From positions 88,255 to 152,254 of the forward strand of contig NZ_JAHZQZ020000020.1 in NCBI RefSeq assembly GCF_019449275.2: 64,000 bases of DNA, written 5' to 3'. Shown in pieces: positions 33,285 through 42,506 of this stretch. This stretch comes from Microbacterium sp. HD4P20. GTDB taxonomy: Bacteria > Actinomycetota > Actinomycetes > Actinomycetales > Microbacteriaceae. The position numbers and the translations under genes were made by a program. The notes beneath the pieces are model-generated. The model searched no databases. It saw only the letters and a list, made by a program, of their open reading frames with translations, and had not been told where the DNA came from. Every line of letters begins with the position of its first letter. Position 1 is the stretch's first letter.

Positions 33285-34601
33285 ATGACCAGCGCCGCCG
33301 AGCCCGACCCGCCAGACCCTCAGGGGCTGGACGGTGAGTGGCTAGGCGATGTCTTCTTGCCGCCCGTGCCCGACGCCGTCGACCTCGTTCTCGAAGCGGC
33401 GACGATGGAGTCGGTTTTCGCGGCGCAGCGACTCATGCGAATCGACGCGATGCGGCGAGAGATGCTGGCCGAAGATGCTGGTCGCGGGGCGGGAGTGACC
33501 GATCTCGTCGAGCGGTCGATCCGGTTGGAGCTCGCCTCGGCGATGCGGGTGACTGAGTACGCGGCAGGGCAGATGATCGTGCAGGCCGAGGCGCTGGTGC
33601 ATCGGTATCCGGCGGCGCTCGCGGCGCTCGCTGCCGGACGGATCACCACGAAGCACGCGGCGATCCTGGTCGAGAAGGTCGATCAGGTGCAACCCGAACT
33701 CCGCGAGGAGGTCGCCGCCCGCGCGGTGGAGCTGGCCGAGGCGGAGCCGGTGGGCACGTTCCAGCGGGCGCTGCGGGCGCTGATCCAAACTCTGGAAGCA
33801 CCCACGCTCGAGCAGCGGTACCAGACGGCTTTGCAGGCCCGGCGTGTCGTCGTCGAGCGGGGGACCGATGGAATGGGCGCGCTCATCACGTACGCCCCCG
33901 AGGTCGAAGTGCATGCGATCTTCGCGCGGGCGACAGCGATCGCGAAGACCATCGCCGCTCAAGACGGCGAGACGAGGACGTTGGACCAGATCCGTGCCGA
34001 CGTGGTCTGCGACCTTCTCATCGACGGGGTCACCGGCGCGATGCCCACCGAGGCGAGGGGCATCCGCGCATCGGTCGTCGTGACAGTGCCCGTGCTGGCG
34101 CTGCTGGACGACGAGCTGGCCAAGACCGCTGACCCGCCGGTCGTGGAGAGTATCGGGCCGATCCCGCTCTCCCGCGCGCGCGAACTCTGCGGCGGCGACG
34201 CCTCCTGGATGCGGGTGCTCACACACCCCGAGACTGGCATGGTTCTCTCCGTCGGCCGCAAGCAATACCCGCCACCGCCCCCACTGCGAAAGCTCACCAA
34301 GTGGCGGGCGGACCGATGTATGGGACCGGGATGCTGGATGCCGGCGTCGCGATGCGAGGTAGACCATCAGATTCGGTGGGTAGACGGCGGCGAGACGTCG
34401 CTCGAGAACCTCGCGCCGTTCTGCAAGAACCATCATCTGATCAAGGACAACACCGACTGGGTGGTGGCCCAGGTTCCGGGGAGCGGCGGCGCCGTGGAAT
34501 GGATCTCGCCGACCGGCCGACGACATGTCGTGCAACCGGAGCGTCGAGTACCGGTGTTCACGGTCGCTGCCGAGCACGACCCCGCACCTGCGCCGTTCTA
34601 A
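33285..34601 (+). CDS. DUF222 and HNH endonuclease domain protein
   Basis: The 438-residue protein has the helical DUF222 domain (about 60-290) and a C-terminal HNH nuclease motif (CEVDHQIRWVDGG...N...FCKNHHLIK, about 375-400). Actinobacteria carry several copies of such genes; they are spread like mobile elements, and the biological role is unclear. TACTCT ends a few bases before the ATG at 33285, so the mRNA may be leaderless. A frame to 33267 adds six residues. Confidence 0.9.
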   Translation: MTSAAEPDPPDPQGLDGEWLGDVFLPPVPDAVDLVLEAATMESVFAAQRLMRIDAMRREMLAEDAGRGAGVTDLVERSIRLELASAMRVTEYAAGQMIVQAEALVHRYPAALAALAAGRITTKHAAILVEKVDQVQPELREEVAARAVELAEAEPVGTFQRALRALIQTLEAPTLEQRYQTALQARRVVVERGTDGMGALITYAPEVEVHAIFARATAIAKTIAAQDGETRTLDQIRADVVCDLLIDGVTGAMPTEARGIRASVVVTVPVLALLDDELAKTADPPVVESIGPIPLSRARELCGGDASWMRVLTHPETGMVLSVGRKQYPPPPPLRKLTKWRADRCMGPGCWMPASRCEVDHQIRWVDGGETSLENLAPFCKNHHLIKDNTDWVVAQVPGSGGAVEWISPTGRRHVVQPERRVPVFTVAAEHDPAPAPF

Positions 34602-34606
34602 ACCCC

Positions 34607-34648
34607 CGTTCGACGCGCCCCGTTCTACGCGCCCCGTTCGACGCGCGC
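34607..34648. repeat. Three tandem 14-bp repeats
   Basis: CGTTCGACGCGCCC, CGTTCTACGCGCCC and CGTTCGACGCGCGC follow each other directly, starting five bases after the HNH stop codon. Function unknown; slipped-strand duplication is a sufficient explanation. Confidence 0.75.
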
Positions 34649-34830
34649 CGTGCTGATGCACGCGAGCGATCGTGGAGTCGATCGAGACGGCCGTTCTGAG
34701 GTCGGCGTTCTCGGGTGGAGCCGTCACGCCGGCTTCACATCGACGACCGGATGAGGCATACCTGACGACCGGATCGGGCATACCTATAGAGTGGCCGCGG
34801 GCTGGCGTTACCTCGGGAGGGTGGTTCGAC

Positions 34831-37461
34831 GTGTCGTTTTTCGGCGTACCGCGGCTGCCGCCCGGGCTCATCCCACGGCCGCGCGTGCAGGCCGCGCTCG
34901 ACTCGGCGGCTCCGCTCACCGTGCTGCACGCCCCAGCCGGCTACGGCAAAACCGTCGCTCTCGCGCAGTGGGCGACCGCGACCGATGAAGACGGCGTCTG
35001 GCTGCGCCTGCGCGAAGACAGCGCCGAACCCAAAGGTTTCGTCTCGCAGCTGGCGCACGCGCTCGACGACTTCGGGCTGCTGGACGAGCGCAACCCGCTC
35101 GTCCAGGCCGACGCGAGCCTGCAGGTGGCAGAGCCCTGGTCCCTTCTCGAGCGAGGCCTCCGGCGCATCGGCACGCCGCTCGCCATCGTGATCGACCAGA
35201 GCGAGTACCTCAGCGACACGACGATCCGCGGCATCCTGCGCCTGCTCGCCGACCTGCCGCAGCTCTCGGTGAAGACCAGCACCCGCACCTCGAACGCCTT
35301 CACCGAATCGGGCGTGGCACTGAGCATCGCCGTGACCCGCATCGGCCCGGCCGACCTCGAACTCACCGTCTCGGAGGCGGCGGCGCTGGTCGGCGACACC
35401 GAGCATTCCGAGCGCGTGCGAGAGGTGCTCGACTTCGGCGCCACGCCGGCCCTCGCCCGCGTCGTCGCCCTGGACGCGGATCCCCACGCCGTCACCAGCA
35501 CGTCGGCCATCGAAGAACGCATCGAATCGCTGCTGCGGCTGCGCGGCTCGGCGGCCGACGCGCGCTTCGCCGCGTTCATCCAGCGGGTCGCGCTCACCGA
35601 CGCGATCGACGCCGAGTTCGCCGCCGAGCTGACGGGCGAGGCCGATGCCGCCGAGCTTCTGGACCGCGCCGAGCGGGAGGGTCTCGGCATCTGGAACGCA
35701 ACCTCGCCGCACGCTCCGAGCCGACGCAGCTTCGAGCTCTCGCCGGTCTTCCGCCGCATCATCGAGCGCTACAGCCGCCGCGAACTGCCGGCCGACACCG
35801 TCCGAAAGCTCGAGCTGCGTGTCGCACGCTGGCATCTCGCAGGGCGCCGGCCGTTCCCGGCGATGCGCATCGCGGTCGCGTGGAAGGAGTGGGGGCTCGC
35901 CACCGACATCGTCCGCGAGAGCTGGAACGAGATCATCACGGGTGGAGGCGGGCTCAGCACGCTCTTCGCCGACGTGCCGCTGATGACACTGCGCAACCTG
36001 CCCCTGGTCACCATCGTGCTGGCCATCAGCGCCAACGCCCAGGGCACCCAGCGGCTCCGCGCGCTCGAGTACTTCGCCCTCGCCGCCTACGGTGCGCGCA
36101 TGCACCGCACCAAGAGCGGGCCCGCCGATCGAGTGGTGCTGCTCACCATCGAGACCGCCGCGTACCGCGTATCGGGGCGGGGAACCCCCGCCCTCGCGGC
36201 AGCGGTCGCCGGCCTGGACCTGATGCGGACCATGGGGCCGGCCGAACACGATCTGCTCGGCCGCAACGAGCCCACCCTCTACAACCACCTCGGCACGACA
36301 CTGCTCTACGCCGGACGCGCGGCCGACGCCCTCGAGTGCTTCCGGGCATCGACGGCCGTCAGCGACGCGAAGGGGCTGCGGGCCGGCCTCCAAGGCCTCG
36401 CGCTCCAGGCCGGCACCCTCGCCATCAGGGGCGACATGCCCGAGGCCGCCCAGGTGCTCGCAGACGCGGACCGACGAGTCTGGCCCGACAGCTGGGCCGA
36501 CGGCTACCCCGGCAGCTTCGCCGTCGCCGCCCGCGCCTACGCCGCGCTCGAGGCGGGGGATCCGGATGCCGCTGCCGCGCACCTCGCGGTGCTCGAACCG
36601 CACCGCGCCACGATCGAGCACTGGTCGGTGCTGGCTCACCTCGACGCGCTGATCTCGCTCCTCAACGGTTCGCCCGAGACCGCGCAGGTGCGGCTGGACA
36701 CCGTCGTGCGCGAACAGAAGGCCCGGCACGCGCTCCACAGCGACATGGCCGCCGATCTGCGGCACACGAGCGCCCTCATCCGGCTCGCGAGCGGGGAGGT
36801 CGCCGCGGCCGAAGAAGCGCTCGCGAAGGGACCCGACACCCCGCGGCGCCGGGTCGGCCGCGCCCGGATCGCCCTGGCGCGGGGGGATCTGGAACGCGCG
36901 ATGCAGCTGCTCGCCGGCTGGGGCGACAACGAGGGGGACGATGCGGTGTCGTCGCGCGTGAGAGGGGAGCAGCTGGCGCTCGTCGCCGGCGCGATCGCTC
37001 TCGCCGAGGCGACCTCGCCGCGACCGGAGCGCGCCGAGCACGTCCACGTCGCGCTGCGGCGCTTGGCCGCGTTCGTGCGCGACCGCGGCCTGAGCCTGCC
37101 CGTCATGCTCACCCCCGTCGCGGCCATCGACGCGATGTTGAGCGCCGCGATGCTGCGCGCGGGCACCGCCGACGCGTACGACGAGGACTTCGTCGCGCTG
37201 CTCACCCGTGCCCGCGACGCCGGCGTGATCGGAAGCCGGGGCGTGCGCCCGCGGCTCACCGAGCGCGAGCTGGCGGTCGCGGCCACCCTCGCGCACCACA
37301 GCTCGGTCGACGACATCGCCGCTGCCATGTCGGTGTCGCGCAACACCGTGAAATCGCAGTTGCGCGCGCTCTACCGCAAGCTCGAGGTGGGAAGCCGCGA
37401 CGAGGCGCTGTACGTCCTGGCCGCGTGGGAACTCAGCCCGTCCGCGCAGGACCTGCGCTGA
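34831..37461 (+). CDS. Large LuxR-family (LAL-type) transcriptional regulator
   Basis: The 876-residue protein (GTG 34831, GGGAGG ten bases upstream) starts with SFFGVPRLPPGLIPRPR and has a P-loop HAPAGYGKT (about 37-45). A long helical repeat region typical of MalT/LAL regulators follows. The C-terminal LuxR helix-turn-helix is RLTERELAVAATLAHHSSVD...VSRNTVKSQLRALYRKL. Such regulators bind DNA after ATP and inducer binding. The target is not known; the gene converges on the MFS gene and overlaps it by 29 bp. The frame is open further upstream to 34672, but that part does not look coding. Confidence 0.9.
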   Translation: MSFFGVPRLPPGLIPRPRVQAALDSAAPLTVLHAPAGYGKTVALAQWATATDEDGVWLRLREDSAEPKGFVSQLAHALDDFGLLDERNPLVQADASLQVAEPWSLLERGLRRIGTPLAIVIDQSEYLSDTTIRGILRLLADLPQLSVKTSTRTSNAFTESGVALSIAVTRIGPADLELTVSEAAALVGDTEHSERVREVLDFGATPALARVVALDADPHAVTSTSAIEERIESLLRLRGSAADARFAAFIQRVALTDAIDAEFAAELTGEADAAELLDRAEREGLGIWNATSPHAPSRRSFELSPVFRRIIERYSRRELPADTVRKLELRVARWHLAGRRPFPAMRIAVAWKEWGLATDIVRESWNEIITGGGGLSTLFADVPLMTLRNLPLVTIVLAISANAQGTQRLRALEYFALAAYGARMHRTKSGPADRVVLLTIETAAYRVSGRGTPALAAAVAGLDLMRTMGPAEHDLLGRNEPTLYNHLGTTLLYAGRAADALECFRASTAVSDAKGLRAGLQGLALQAGTLAIRGDMPEAAQVLADADRRVWPDSWADGYPGSFAVAARAYAALEAGDPDAAAAHLAVLEPHRATIEHWSVLAHLDALISLLNGSPETAQVRLDTVVREQKARHALHSDMAADLRHTSALIRLASGEVAAAEEALAKGPDTPRRRVGRARIALARGDLERAMQLLAGWGDNEGDDAVSSRVRGEQLALVAGAIALAEATSPRPERAEHVHVALRRLAAFVRDRGLSLPVMLTPVAAIDAMLSAAMLRAGTADAYDEDFVALLTRARDAGVIGSRGVRPRLTERELAVAATLAHHSSVDDIAAAMSVSRNTVKSQLRALYRKLEVGSRDEALYVLAAWELSPSAQDLR

Positions 37462-38779
37462 CCGGCCGTGCGCCGGCATCCGCCCGACTGCGAAGCAGCG
37501 ACCGCATGGCGGGAAGCAGCGCGATCGTCGCCAGGGCGACGACGGCACCGGTGAGGTAGAGCGTCACGTAGTTGTCGACGCCGCCCGAGAAGGGGTCCAC
37601 GCCTCCCACGCGCACGAGGCTCGCGGCCACGAGCGGCACGAGCAGCTGCGGCAGCGTCTCGGCGATGTTCAGCACCCCGAGATACGTGCCGGTGCGCGCG
37701 GCCGGCACGCTGCGCATCGCCAGCGCGAAGTTCAGCGCCAGGATCGCCCCCATCCCCAGGCCCGCGCACAGCGCTGCCGCCCACAGGGTCGGCGGGGCGG
37801 TGGCGACCGCCTTCAGCACACCGGCGGCGGCCAGCAGCACCGTGCCGGCGACGAGCGCCGGAACGTAGCGGCCGCGACGCGACGCCCACGCGCCGGCGAC
37901 CAGGGCACCGGTGACGACGCCGGCGCCTCCGAGCAGGGTCGCGAGCGACGCGGGGGATGCCGCGGCCACGTCGTCGCCGGTCATCCGGTCTGACACGAGG
38001 TACAGCGTGAAGGCCGCGATCAGCGAGAACGCCACGCCGACCGCGAACCGCTGCACCCACACCGCGACGAAGACGGCGCGGGGGCGTTCGAACGCCGCTT
38101 CGTCCTCGGCGGTGTCGTGCGCGGATGCCGGGGCCGCGGCATCCGCCATTCCATCTGATTCTGCTTCAGCAGCTGTCGGGGCGTGCTGCCGCGCGAGCGG
38201 AGAATCGGGAACGACGAACGCGCACGCGACGGCGGCCACCACAGCGGCCACCGGCATGACGAACATCACCGTCGAGACCTGGTGGGGCAGCACCGCGATC
38301 AGCAGGAGCGGCGGAAGCGTGCCGACGAAAGACGCAGCTGTGAACACGCCACTGGCCGAGGCCCGCTCGCCTTCGGTGACCGAGTCGGCCAGGAGTGCAG
38401 ACGTGCCGGCGAGCACGGCGTTGTAGGCCGCCTGCGTCGCCATCCACCACAGCGTGACCGGCCCGAGATCCGTCGACATCGCGAACCCGGTCGTCGTGCC
38501 GAGCCCCACGATCGCGCCGCCGACGATCCAGGGCGTGCGTCGCCCGAACCGGCCGCGCGTGCGGTCAGAGAGCGCGCCGAAGAGGGGCGAAGCCACCAGC
38601 GCCACGACGGCACCGAGCGCGACCAGCGTCGCCAGCGTCGCGGTGCGCTGATCGTCGGGCACGGCGGCGGAGACCTTGAGCGGCAGTCCGGCCACGACCG
38701 GCGCGGTCAGCGCGCCGAGCGCGGTGAGGTTGACCGCGGCGAGCGGCAGCACGACCCGGGCAGGCCAGGAACGGCTCAC
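37433..38779 (-). CDS. MFS transporter
   Basis: The 448-residue protein has twelve predicted membrane helices and the MFS loop motif GALSDRTRGRFGRRTP between helices 2 and 3, similar to the sugar-cation symporter and related groups. A charged, Ala-rich central loop (about 200-235) divides the halves. The GTG start overlaps the stop of the DyP peroxidase gene as GTGA, so it is the last gene of a four-gene coupled operon. Substrate unknown. Confidence 0.88.
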   Translation of the reverse strand: MSRSWPARVVLPLAAVNLTALGALTAPVVAGLPLKVSAAVPDDQRTATLATLVALGAVVALVASPLFGALSDRTRGRFGRRTPWIVGGAIVGLGTTTGFAMSTDLGPVTLWWMATQAAYNAVLAGTSALLADSVTEGERASASGVFTAASFVGTLPPLLLIAVLPHQVSTVMFVMPVAAVVAAVACAFVVPDSPLARQHAPTAAEAESDGMADAAAPASAHDTAEDEAAFERPRAVFVAVWVQRFAVGVAFSLIAAFTLYLVSDRMTGDDVAAASPASLATLLGGAGVVTGALVAGAWASRRGRYVPALVAGTVLLAAAGVLKAVATAPPTLWAAALCAGLGMGAILALNFALAMRSVPAARTGTYLGVLNIAETLPQLLVPLVAASLVRVGGVDPFSGGVDNYVTLYLTGAVVALATIALLPAMRSLLRSRADAGARPVSAGPARTG

Positions 38780-40029
38780 GAATCGCTCCCACGACCACCG
38801 GCGAGCGACGCGCCGAGGGGCGCGCCGTCCTCGCGGCCAGGCGGGATGAGGAACGACGCGCTCGCCGTGGCGCGTGTGAAGGCCATGAGGTCGTCGGTCT
38901 CATCGAGGCGGTGCTGCGTGCGCACGAACGTCTGAAGGTCGTTCTGGAAGCACATGAAGAGCAACCCGTCGTCGCGCTCGGGACCGGCGTTGCTGAAGGC
39001 ATACCCGCGCCGCAGCATGAGCGGGCTCGCCGTGAACGACGGATGCGCCGCCCTCGCGTGGGCGCGGACGGGAATGAGGTACTCGCCCTCGGGGGTCTTT
39101 GCACCGAGGTCGACCTGGTCGTCGCGCGACCCGCCCGACAGCGGTGCGCCGCTCGCGCGCTCGCGGCCGATGACGGCGTCCTGCGCGGCGGGCGCGAGTG
39201 CGCCGAACCCCGCGACGTCGAGCCGCAGCCGGCGGATCACCGCGACCGTGCCGCCGGCGGCCGGGCCCGAACCGATCCACACGCCCGCGGCCAGCTCGTC
39301 CTCGGTGTGGGGCACGATGATGCCGTCGTGGTAGCCGAGCGGGTTGCGCACGACCGTGCCGGTGCCCGCCCCGCGCACGGCCTGCTGCGCCCAGCGGCGG
39401 CGCGCGCCGGGAATCGCGGCGAGCACGTGGTCGGCGACGGGATGCAGTGCCCCGGCGTCGCCGGCATACACCGCGATCAAGAGGTCGCCGCCGGTCGCCT
39501 CGGCCGTGAGGCCATCGTCGCTGCGGAAGGCCGGCAGCTCCTCGGCGCCCGGGAGCGCAGGGTCGATCGTCCGCACCAGACGCGGCCCGAGTCCGATCGT
39601 GACCGTGACGTCGCCGGGTCCGTCGGGGAGGACGACGCGGTCGTAGCGCTCGGGGTCGGTGCAGGCGTCGATGGCGTCGCCGGCCGCCGCCAGCGCGGCC
39701 AGGACGGTCGCGGCATCCGGATCCCGATCGGCTTCGAGATCCGCGACGACGATGAGACCGTTGCGCTGGGGCGTCGCGGGGCGGGCGATGCCGGCCTGCT
39801 GCGCGCCGTGCGCGGGCACGGGGCTGCCCACCGGGACGGGGGCCGCGGTTGGTCCGGGCTCGGCGGAGGGGGTGTTGGCCGTCGACACCGCGACGGCGGT
39901 CGCCACGACGCCCAGGCCCAGCCCGCCGCCGCCGAGAAGCAGCGCGCGGCGGCTGATGCCTCGCGCGGGCGCTGCCGGGGGAGCGGGCGCGGGAGACCGC
40001 TCGGGTTCGGGAAGCTGCTCGTCGCTCAT
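38776..40029 (-). CDS. Tat-exported DyP-type peroxidase
   Basis: DyP peroxidases are haem enzymes oxidising dyes, phenols or porphyrins; EfeB members act in iron supply. The 417-residue precursor has a twin-arginine signal (SRRALLLGG with a hydrophobic stretch, residues about 26-50). The mature part has the GxxDG motif as GYHDG (about 232-236), the proximal-histidine region ARAAHPSF and the distal arginine in LRRGYAFS. EfeU and EfeO, usual partners of EfeB, are absent here. It overlaps both neighbours (ATGA and GTGA), indicating one mRNA. Confidence 0.93.
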   Translation of the reverse strand: MSDEQLPEPERSPAPAPPAAPARGISRRALLLGGGGLGLGVVATAVAVSTANTPSAEPGPTAAPVPVGSPVPAHGAQQAGIARPATPQRNGLIVVADLEADRDPDAATVLAALAAAGDAIDACTDPERYDRVVLPDGPGDVTVTIGLGPRLVRTIDPALPGAEELPAFRSDDGLTAEATGGDLLIAVYAGDAGALHPVADHVLAAIPGARRRWAQQAVRGAGTGTVVRNPLGYHDGIIVPHTEDELAAGVWIGSGPAAGGTVAVIRRLRLDVAGFGALAPAAQDAVIGRERASGAPLSGGSRDDQVDLGAKTPEGEYLIPVRAHARAAHPSFTASPLMLRRGYAFSNAGPERDDGLLFMCFQNDLQTFVRTQHRLDETDDLMAFTRATASASFLIPPGREDGAPLGASLAGGRGSDS

Positions 40030-40826
40030 CCGGCATCCCCGTCCGTGGTGTCCGTGTCGGTGTCGGTGGCGGTCTCGGCCTCGGCGAACGGGTCGCCCAG
40101 CGTCACGTCGTCGGCGGCGCCGAAGGTCACGGTGGTCCAGGCCTGTTCGCCGCCCAGCCGCAAGTCGAGCCGGTGGAGCGTCGCGCGGTCGTCGATCCAG
40201 TACCGCACGGTGGCGGCATCCGGATCGGCCGTCTCATCCGCCGCGAGCGCCTCGTCGGACGGCGGCCCGGCATAGACGGTGAGGTCGATGCCGTCGACCG
40301 TGCGCTCGCCCAGCCACAGCGTGCCGTTCTGCTGCAGCAGCAACGGGTTCTCCGGGCGGTCGGCGCCGAGCGAGCCGATGGTCGCGAGCACCGTGTCGAG
40401 CCGTGAGGCCGCCGGATCGAGCGGGCTGCCCTGCCACGCCGTGGCGAGCTGGTTGACATCGGGGATGGGCAGGGGTGCGGCATCCGTCGTCGCGGGATGC
40501 GAGCCGACGACGTGGGTGTTCCACAGCAGCAGCTCGTCGGGCTCGCCGGCTGCCAGTCCGTAGCCCACGCCCGACTCGTAGTCGAACCAGCCGTCGAACG
40601 CGAGGTCGGACGCAGTGCCCAGATCGAAGGCGACGGTGCGCGTGCCGGCGTCGAGGTTGCGCAGGCGCATGGCCGCGAGAGTCTGCGCCTCTTCGGTCGT
40701 GAGCGGCCGGGCGTCGCCTGTGGCGAACTCGTCGCCGCCGGGAGCGCAGGCCGCGAGAGACAACGCAACCGCGGTCGCCGCCACCAGGCCGAACGCCCGT
40801 ATGCCGAGAACGGAATGTGCGCGCAT
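40026..40826 (-). CDS. Lipoprotein of unknown function
   Basis: The 266-residue precursor has a lipobox (LSLAAC, Cys about 27) after a hydrophobic signal. Its mature domain contains TVAFDLGTASDLAFDGWFDYES and paired strands reminiscent of LppX/LprAFG-type lipid-binding lipoproteins, ending in an acidic Thr/Asp tail. That similarity is impression only. The ATG at 40826 overlaps the upstream stop as TGATG; an ATG at 40832 is the alternative. It lies between the beta-helix protein and the peroxidase in one operon. Confidence 0.8.
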   Translation of the reverse strand: MRAHSVLGIRAFGLVAATAVALSLAACAPGGDEFATGDARPLTTEEAQTLAAMRLRNLDAGTRTVAFDLGTASDLAFDGWFDYESGVGYGLAAGEPDELLLWNTHVVGSHPATTDAAPLPIPDVNQLATAWQGSPLDPAASRLDTVLATIGSLGADRPENPLLLQQNGTLWLGERTVDGIDLTVYAGPPSDEALAADETADPDAATVRYWIDDRATLHRLDLRLGGEQAWTTVTFGAADDVTLGDPFAEAETATDTDTDTTDGDAG

Positions 40827-42151
40827 CACCATCGCGATCGCTCGCCGAGGAAGTCGGCCGCGGGCAGCTCGATCGCCCCCAGATCCAGGGTCGGCAGCAC
40901 GTCGGGGAGCACGCGGGCCGGCGCCTCGGGATCGTCCATCGAAGGCTGCGGCGGCGGCGGCGCCACCTTCAGGAAGCTGACCCCCGGCGGCACCTCCGGA
41001 GCGGGCAGCGAGGCGGCGTCGGCGGTCGGCTGATCGACGCCCGGGGCGCACGCAGCGAACAGGTCGCCCGGAAGCGTCTGGGGTGCATCGCCCTCGAGGC
41101 AGTTGCCGCGCGCCGCCGCCCGCGGCGACGACGCGTTGGCCACGCCGACGCCGTTGCCGGCGATCACGTTGCCGCGGAAGAGATTGTCGAGGCTCGCGAG
41201 GTCCTCGGTGTTCGAGAGCACGACGCCGGCGCGGGGATTGCCCTCGATGCGGTTGCGGTCGAAGACGTTGGCCGTGCCACCCGAGATGCCGATGCCCACC
41301 CCGAAGCCGCCCTCGGCGTGGGCCGGGGCATCCGTCGCCGCATTGCCGGTCACGAGGTTGCCGGCCACCGCGTTGCCGCGCTGCGGCGCGAAGGCCTCCT
41401 GATAGTTCGAGAGGAACGTCATCCCGACGCGATTTCCGCTGAACCGGTTGCCGACCACGACCACGCTGTCGGACGCATTGGCGTTCTCGAACCCGACGGC
41501 GTTGTTCTCGGCGACATTGCCGGTGACGAGGATGTCGCAGTCGCGGCACTGGCCGACGTAGATGCCGCTGTCGGCCGATCCGGAAGCGTACGAATCGCGG
41601 ATGACGCCGTGCTGCGCGTCGAACGCGTAGAGCCCGTAGAGGCCGTTGTTGTACGACGTGACGTGGTCGATCGCGAAGCGCTGTACGGGAGGGAACTGCT
41701 CGGGGTCCAGCCGCGAGTAGCCGTCGACCCCGTGGGCGGTGGGCCCTGACTCGTCGTGCATGCCGGTCACCAGCACCCCGTAGAAGGTGGCCCCGGTCAC
41801 GGTGAGGTTCTCGATGCTCACGCCGTCGGCCACCGCGACGACCCCGTACGGCCGGAGGTTCTCGGCGTCGATGATCGTCTCGTTGCGGTCGAGGCCGCGC
41901 AGGGTCACATCGGGCTTGTCGATCAGCACCTGTTCGGCGTACGTGCCCGGCTCGACGAGGATCAGGCCGCCCTCTGCCACCAGCTCGACGGCGGCCGAAA
42001 TCGTCTCGGCATCGGCCGGAACCCGCACGGTCCCGGGTGCCTCCGCAGGCGCCATCGCCTCGGGAGCGCACGCCGCCGTGCCCACGACGACCGTGGCGGC
42101 GACGGTCGCCGCCACGAGGGCACGCCGAAGCACGGCGGGAGAAGTGGGCAT
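40826..42151 (-). CDS. Right-handed parallel beta-helix lipoprotein
   Basis: The 441-residue precursor has a lipobox (VGTAAC, about residues 24-29). The mature protein consists of short repeats of the NosD/pectate-lyase-like beta-helix type (VSIENLTVTGATFYGVLV, NNGLYGLYAF, DSGIYVGQC, NRVGMTFLSN and so on, about 90-340), then a Pro-rich tail. Such proteins bind or cleave carbohydrates or serve in metal-enzyme maturation. TACAAT lies seven bases before the ATG at 42151 and there is no Shine-Dalgarno sequence, so the operon may begin with a leaderless gene. Confidence 0.88.
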   Translation of the reverse strand: MPTSPAVLRRALVAATVAATVVVGTAACAPEAMAPAEAPGTVRVPADAETISAAVELVAEGGLILVEPGTYAEQVLIDKPDVTLRGLDRNETIIDAENLRPYGVVAVADGVSIENLTVTGATFYGVLVTGMHDESGPTAHGVDGYSRLDPEQFPPVQRFAIDHVTSYNNGLYGLYAFDAQHGVIRDSYASGSADSGIYVGQCRDCDILVTGNVAENNAVGFENANASDSVVVVGNRFSGNRVGMTFLSNYQEAFAPQRGNAVAGNLVTGNAATDAPAHAEGGFGVGIGISGGTANVFDRNRIEGNPRAGVVLSNTEDLASLDNLFRGNVIAGNGVGVANASSPRAAARGNCLEGDAPQTLPGDLFAACAPGVDQPTADAASLPAPEVPPGVSFLKVAPPPPQPSMDDPEAPARVLPDVLPTLDLGAIELPAADFLGERSRW

Positions 42152-42506
42152 GACGGGATTGTAACCACGCGCCGCGCCGACGCCCGGGTCCGGCGGCCCT
42201 CTCCAGCGTGGTGCGCCGCACGTTGCCGCGCCGAGGGTGAAGTTCAGGGTGAAATCGGCCCCACTCTGTTCTGCGGGCACGCCTGCGCCGCCAGCATGGC
42301 ATCACCCGAAGACAGGTCTGTACGTCGTGCCCTCGATGACAGACCACCCGCACACCGGTGTGCACGTCGCGCCCGACGGCGTTCACACTTCGCCCGCACT
42401 CGTCCGATGCGCCCCCGCGCGCCGGACGGGTGCGGGCGAGAAAACGACGCGTGCCAGCGACACACGGGGACCAACTTCACACAGCAGCAACCTGGGGGAA
42501 CACCGA
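42152..42506. promoter_or_regulatory. Divergent intergenic region with a 14-bp palindrome
   Basis: The region drives the beta-helix/DyP operon to the left and the giant surface protein to the right. GCACACCGGTGTGC (42350-42363) is a perfect palindrome and the best operator candidate. A -10-like TACAAT lies directly before 42151 on the minus strand. No gene is seen, although a plus-strand frame is open from 42237. Confidence 0.5.

Noticed and set aside
34607..34648. Short tandem repeat as a CRISPR-like array
   Set aside because: The 14-bp units are directly adjacent without spacers, so this is a simple tandem duplication.
34735..37548. 937-codon open frame opposite the LuxR-type regulator
   Set aside because: High-GC codon bias on the plus strand leaves the antisense frame open. 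Its translation is Arg/Gly/His-rich with no domain, and the plus-strand gene has clear P-loop and helix-turn-helix motifs.
40827..42386. Upstream part of the long frame ending at 40026
   Set aside because: Only the last 266 codons form a lipoprotein; the rest is arginine-rich translation in the wrong frame of the beta-helix gene.
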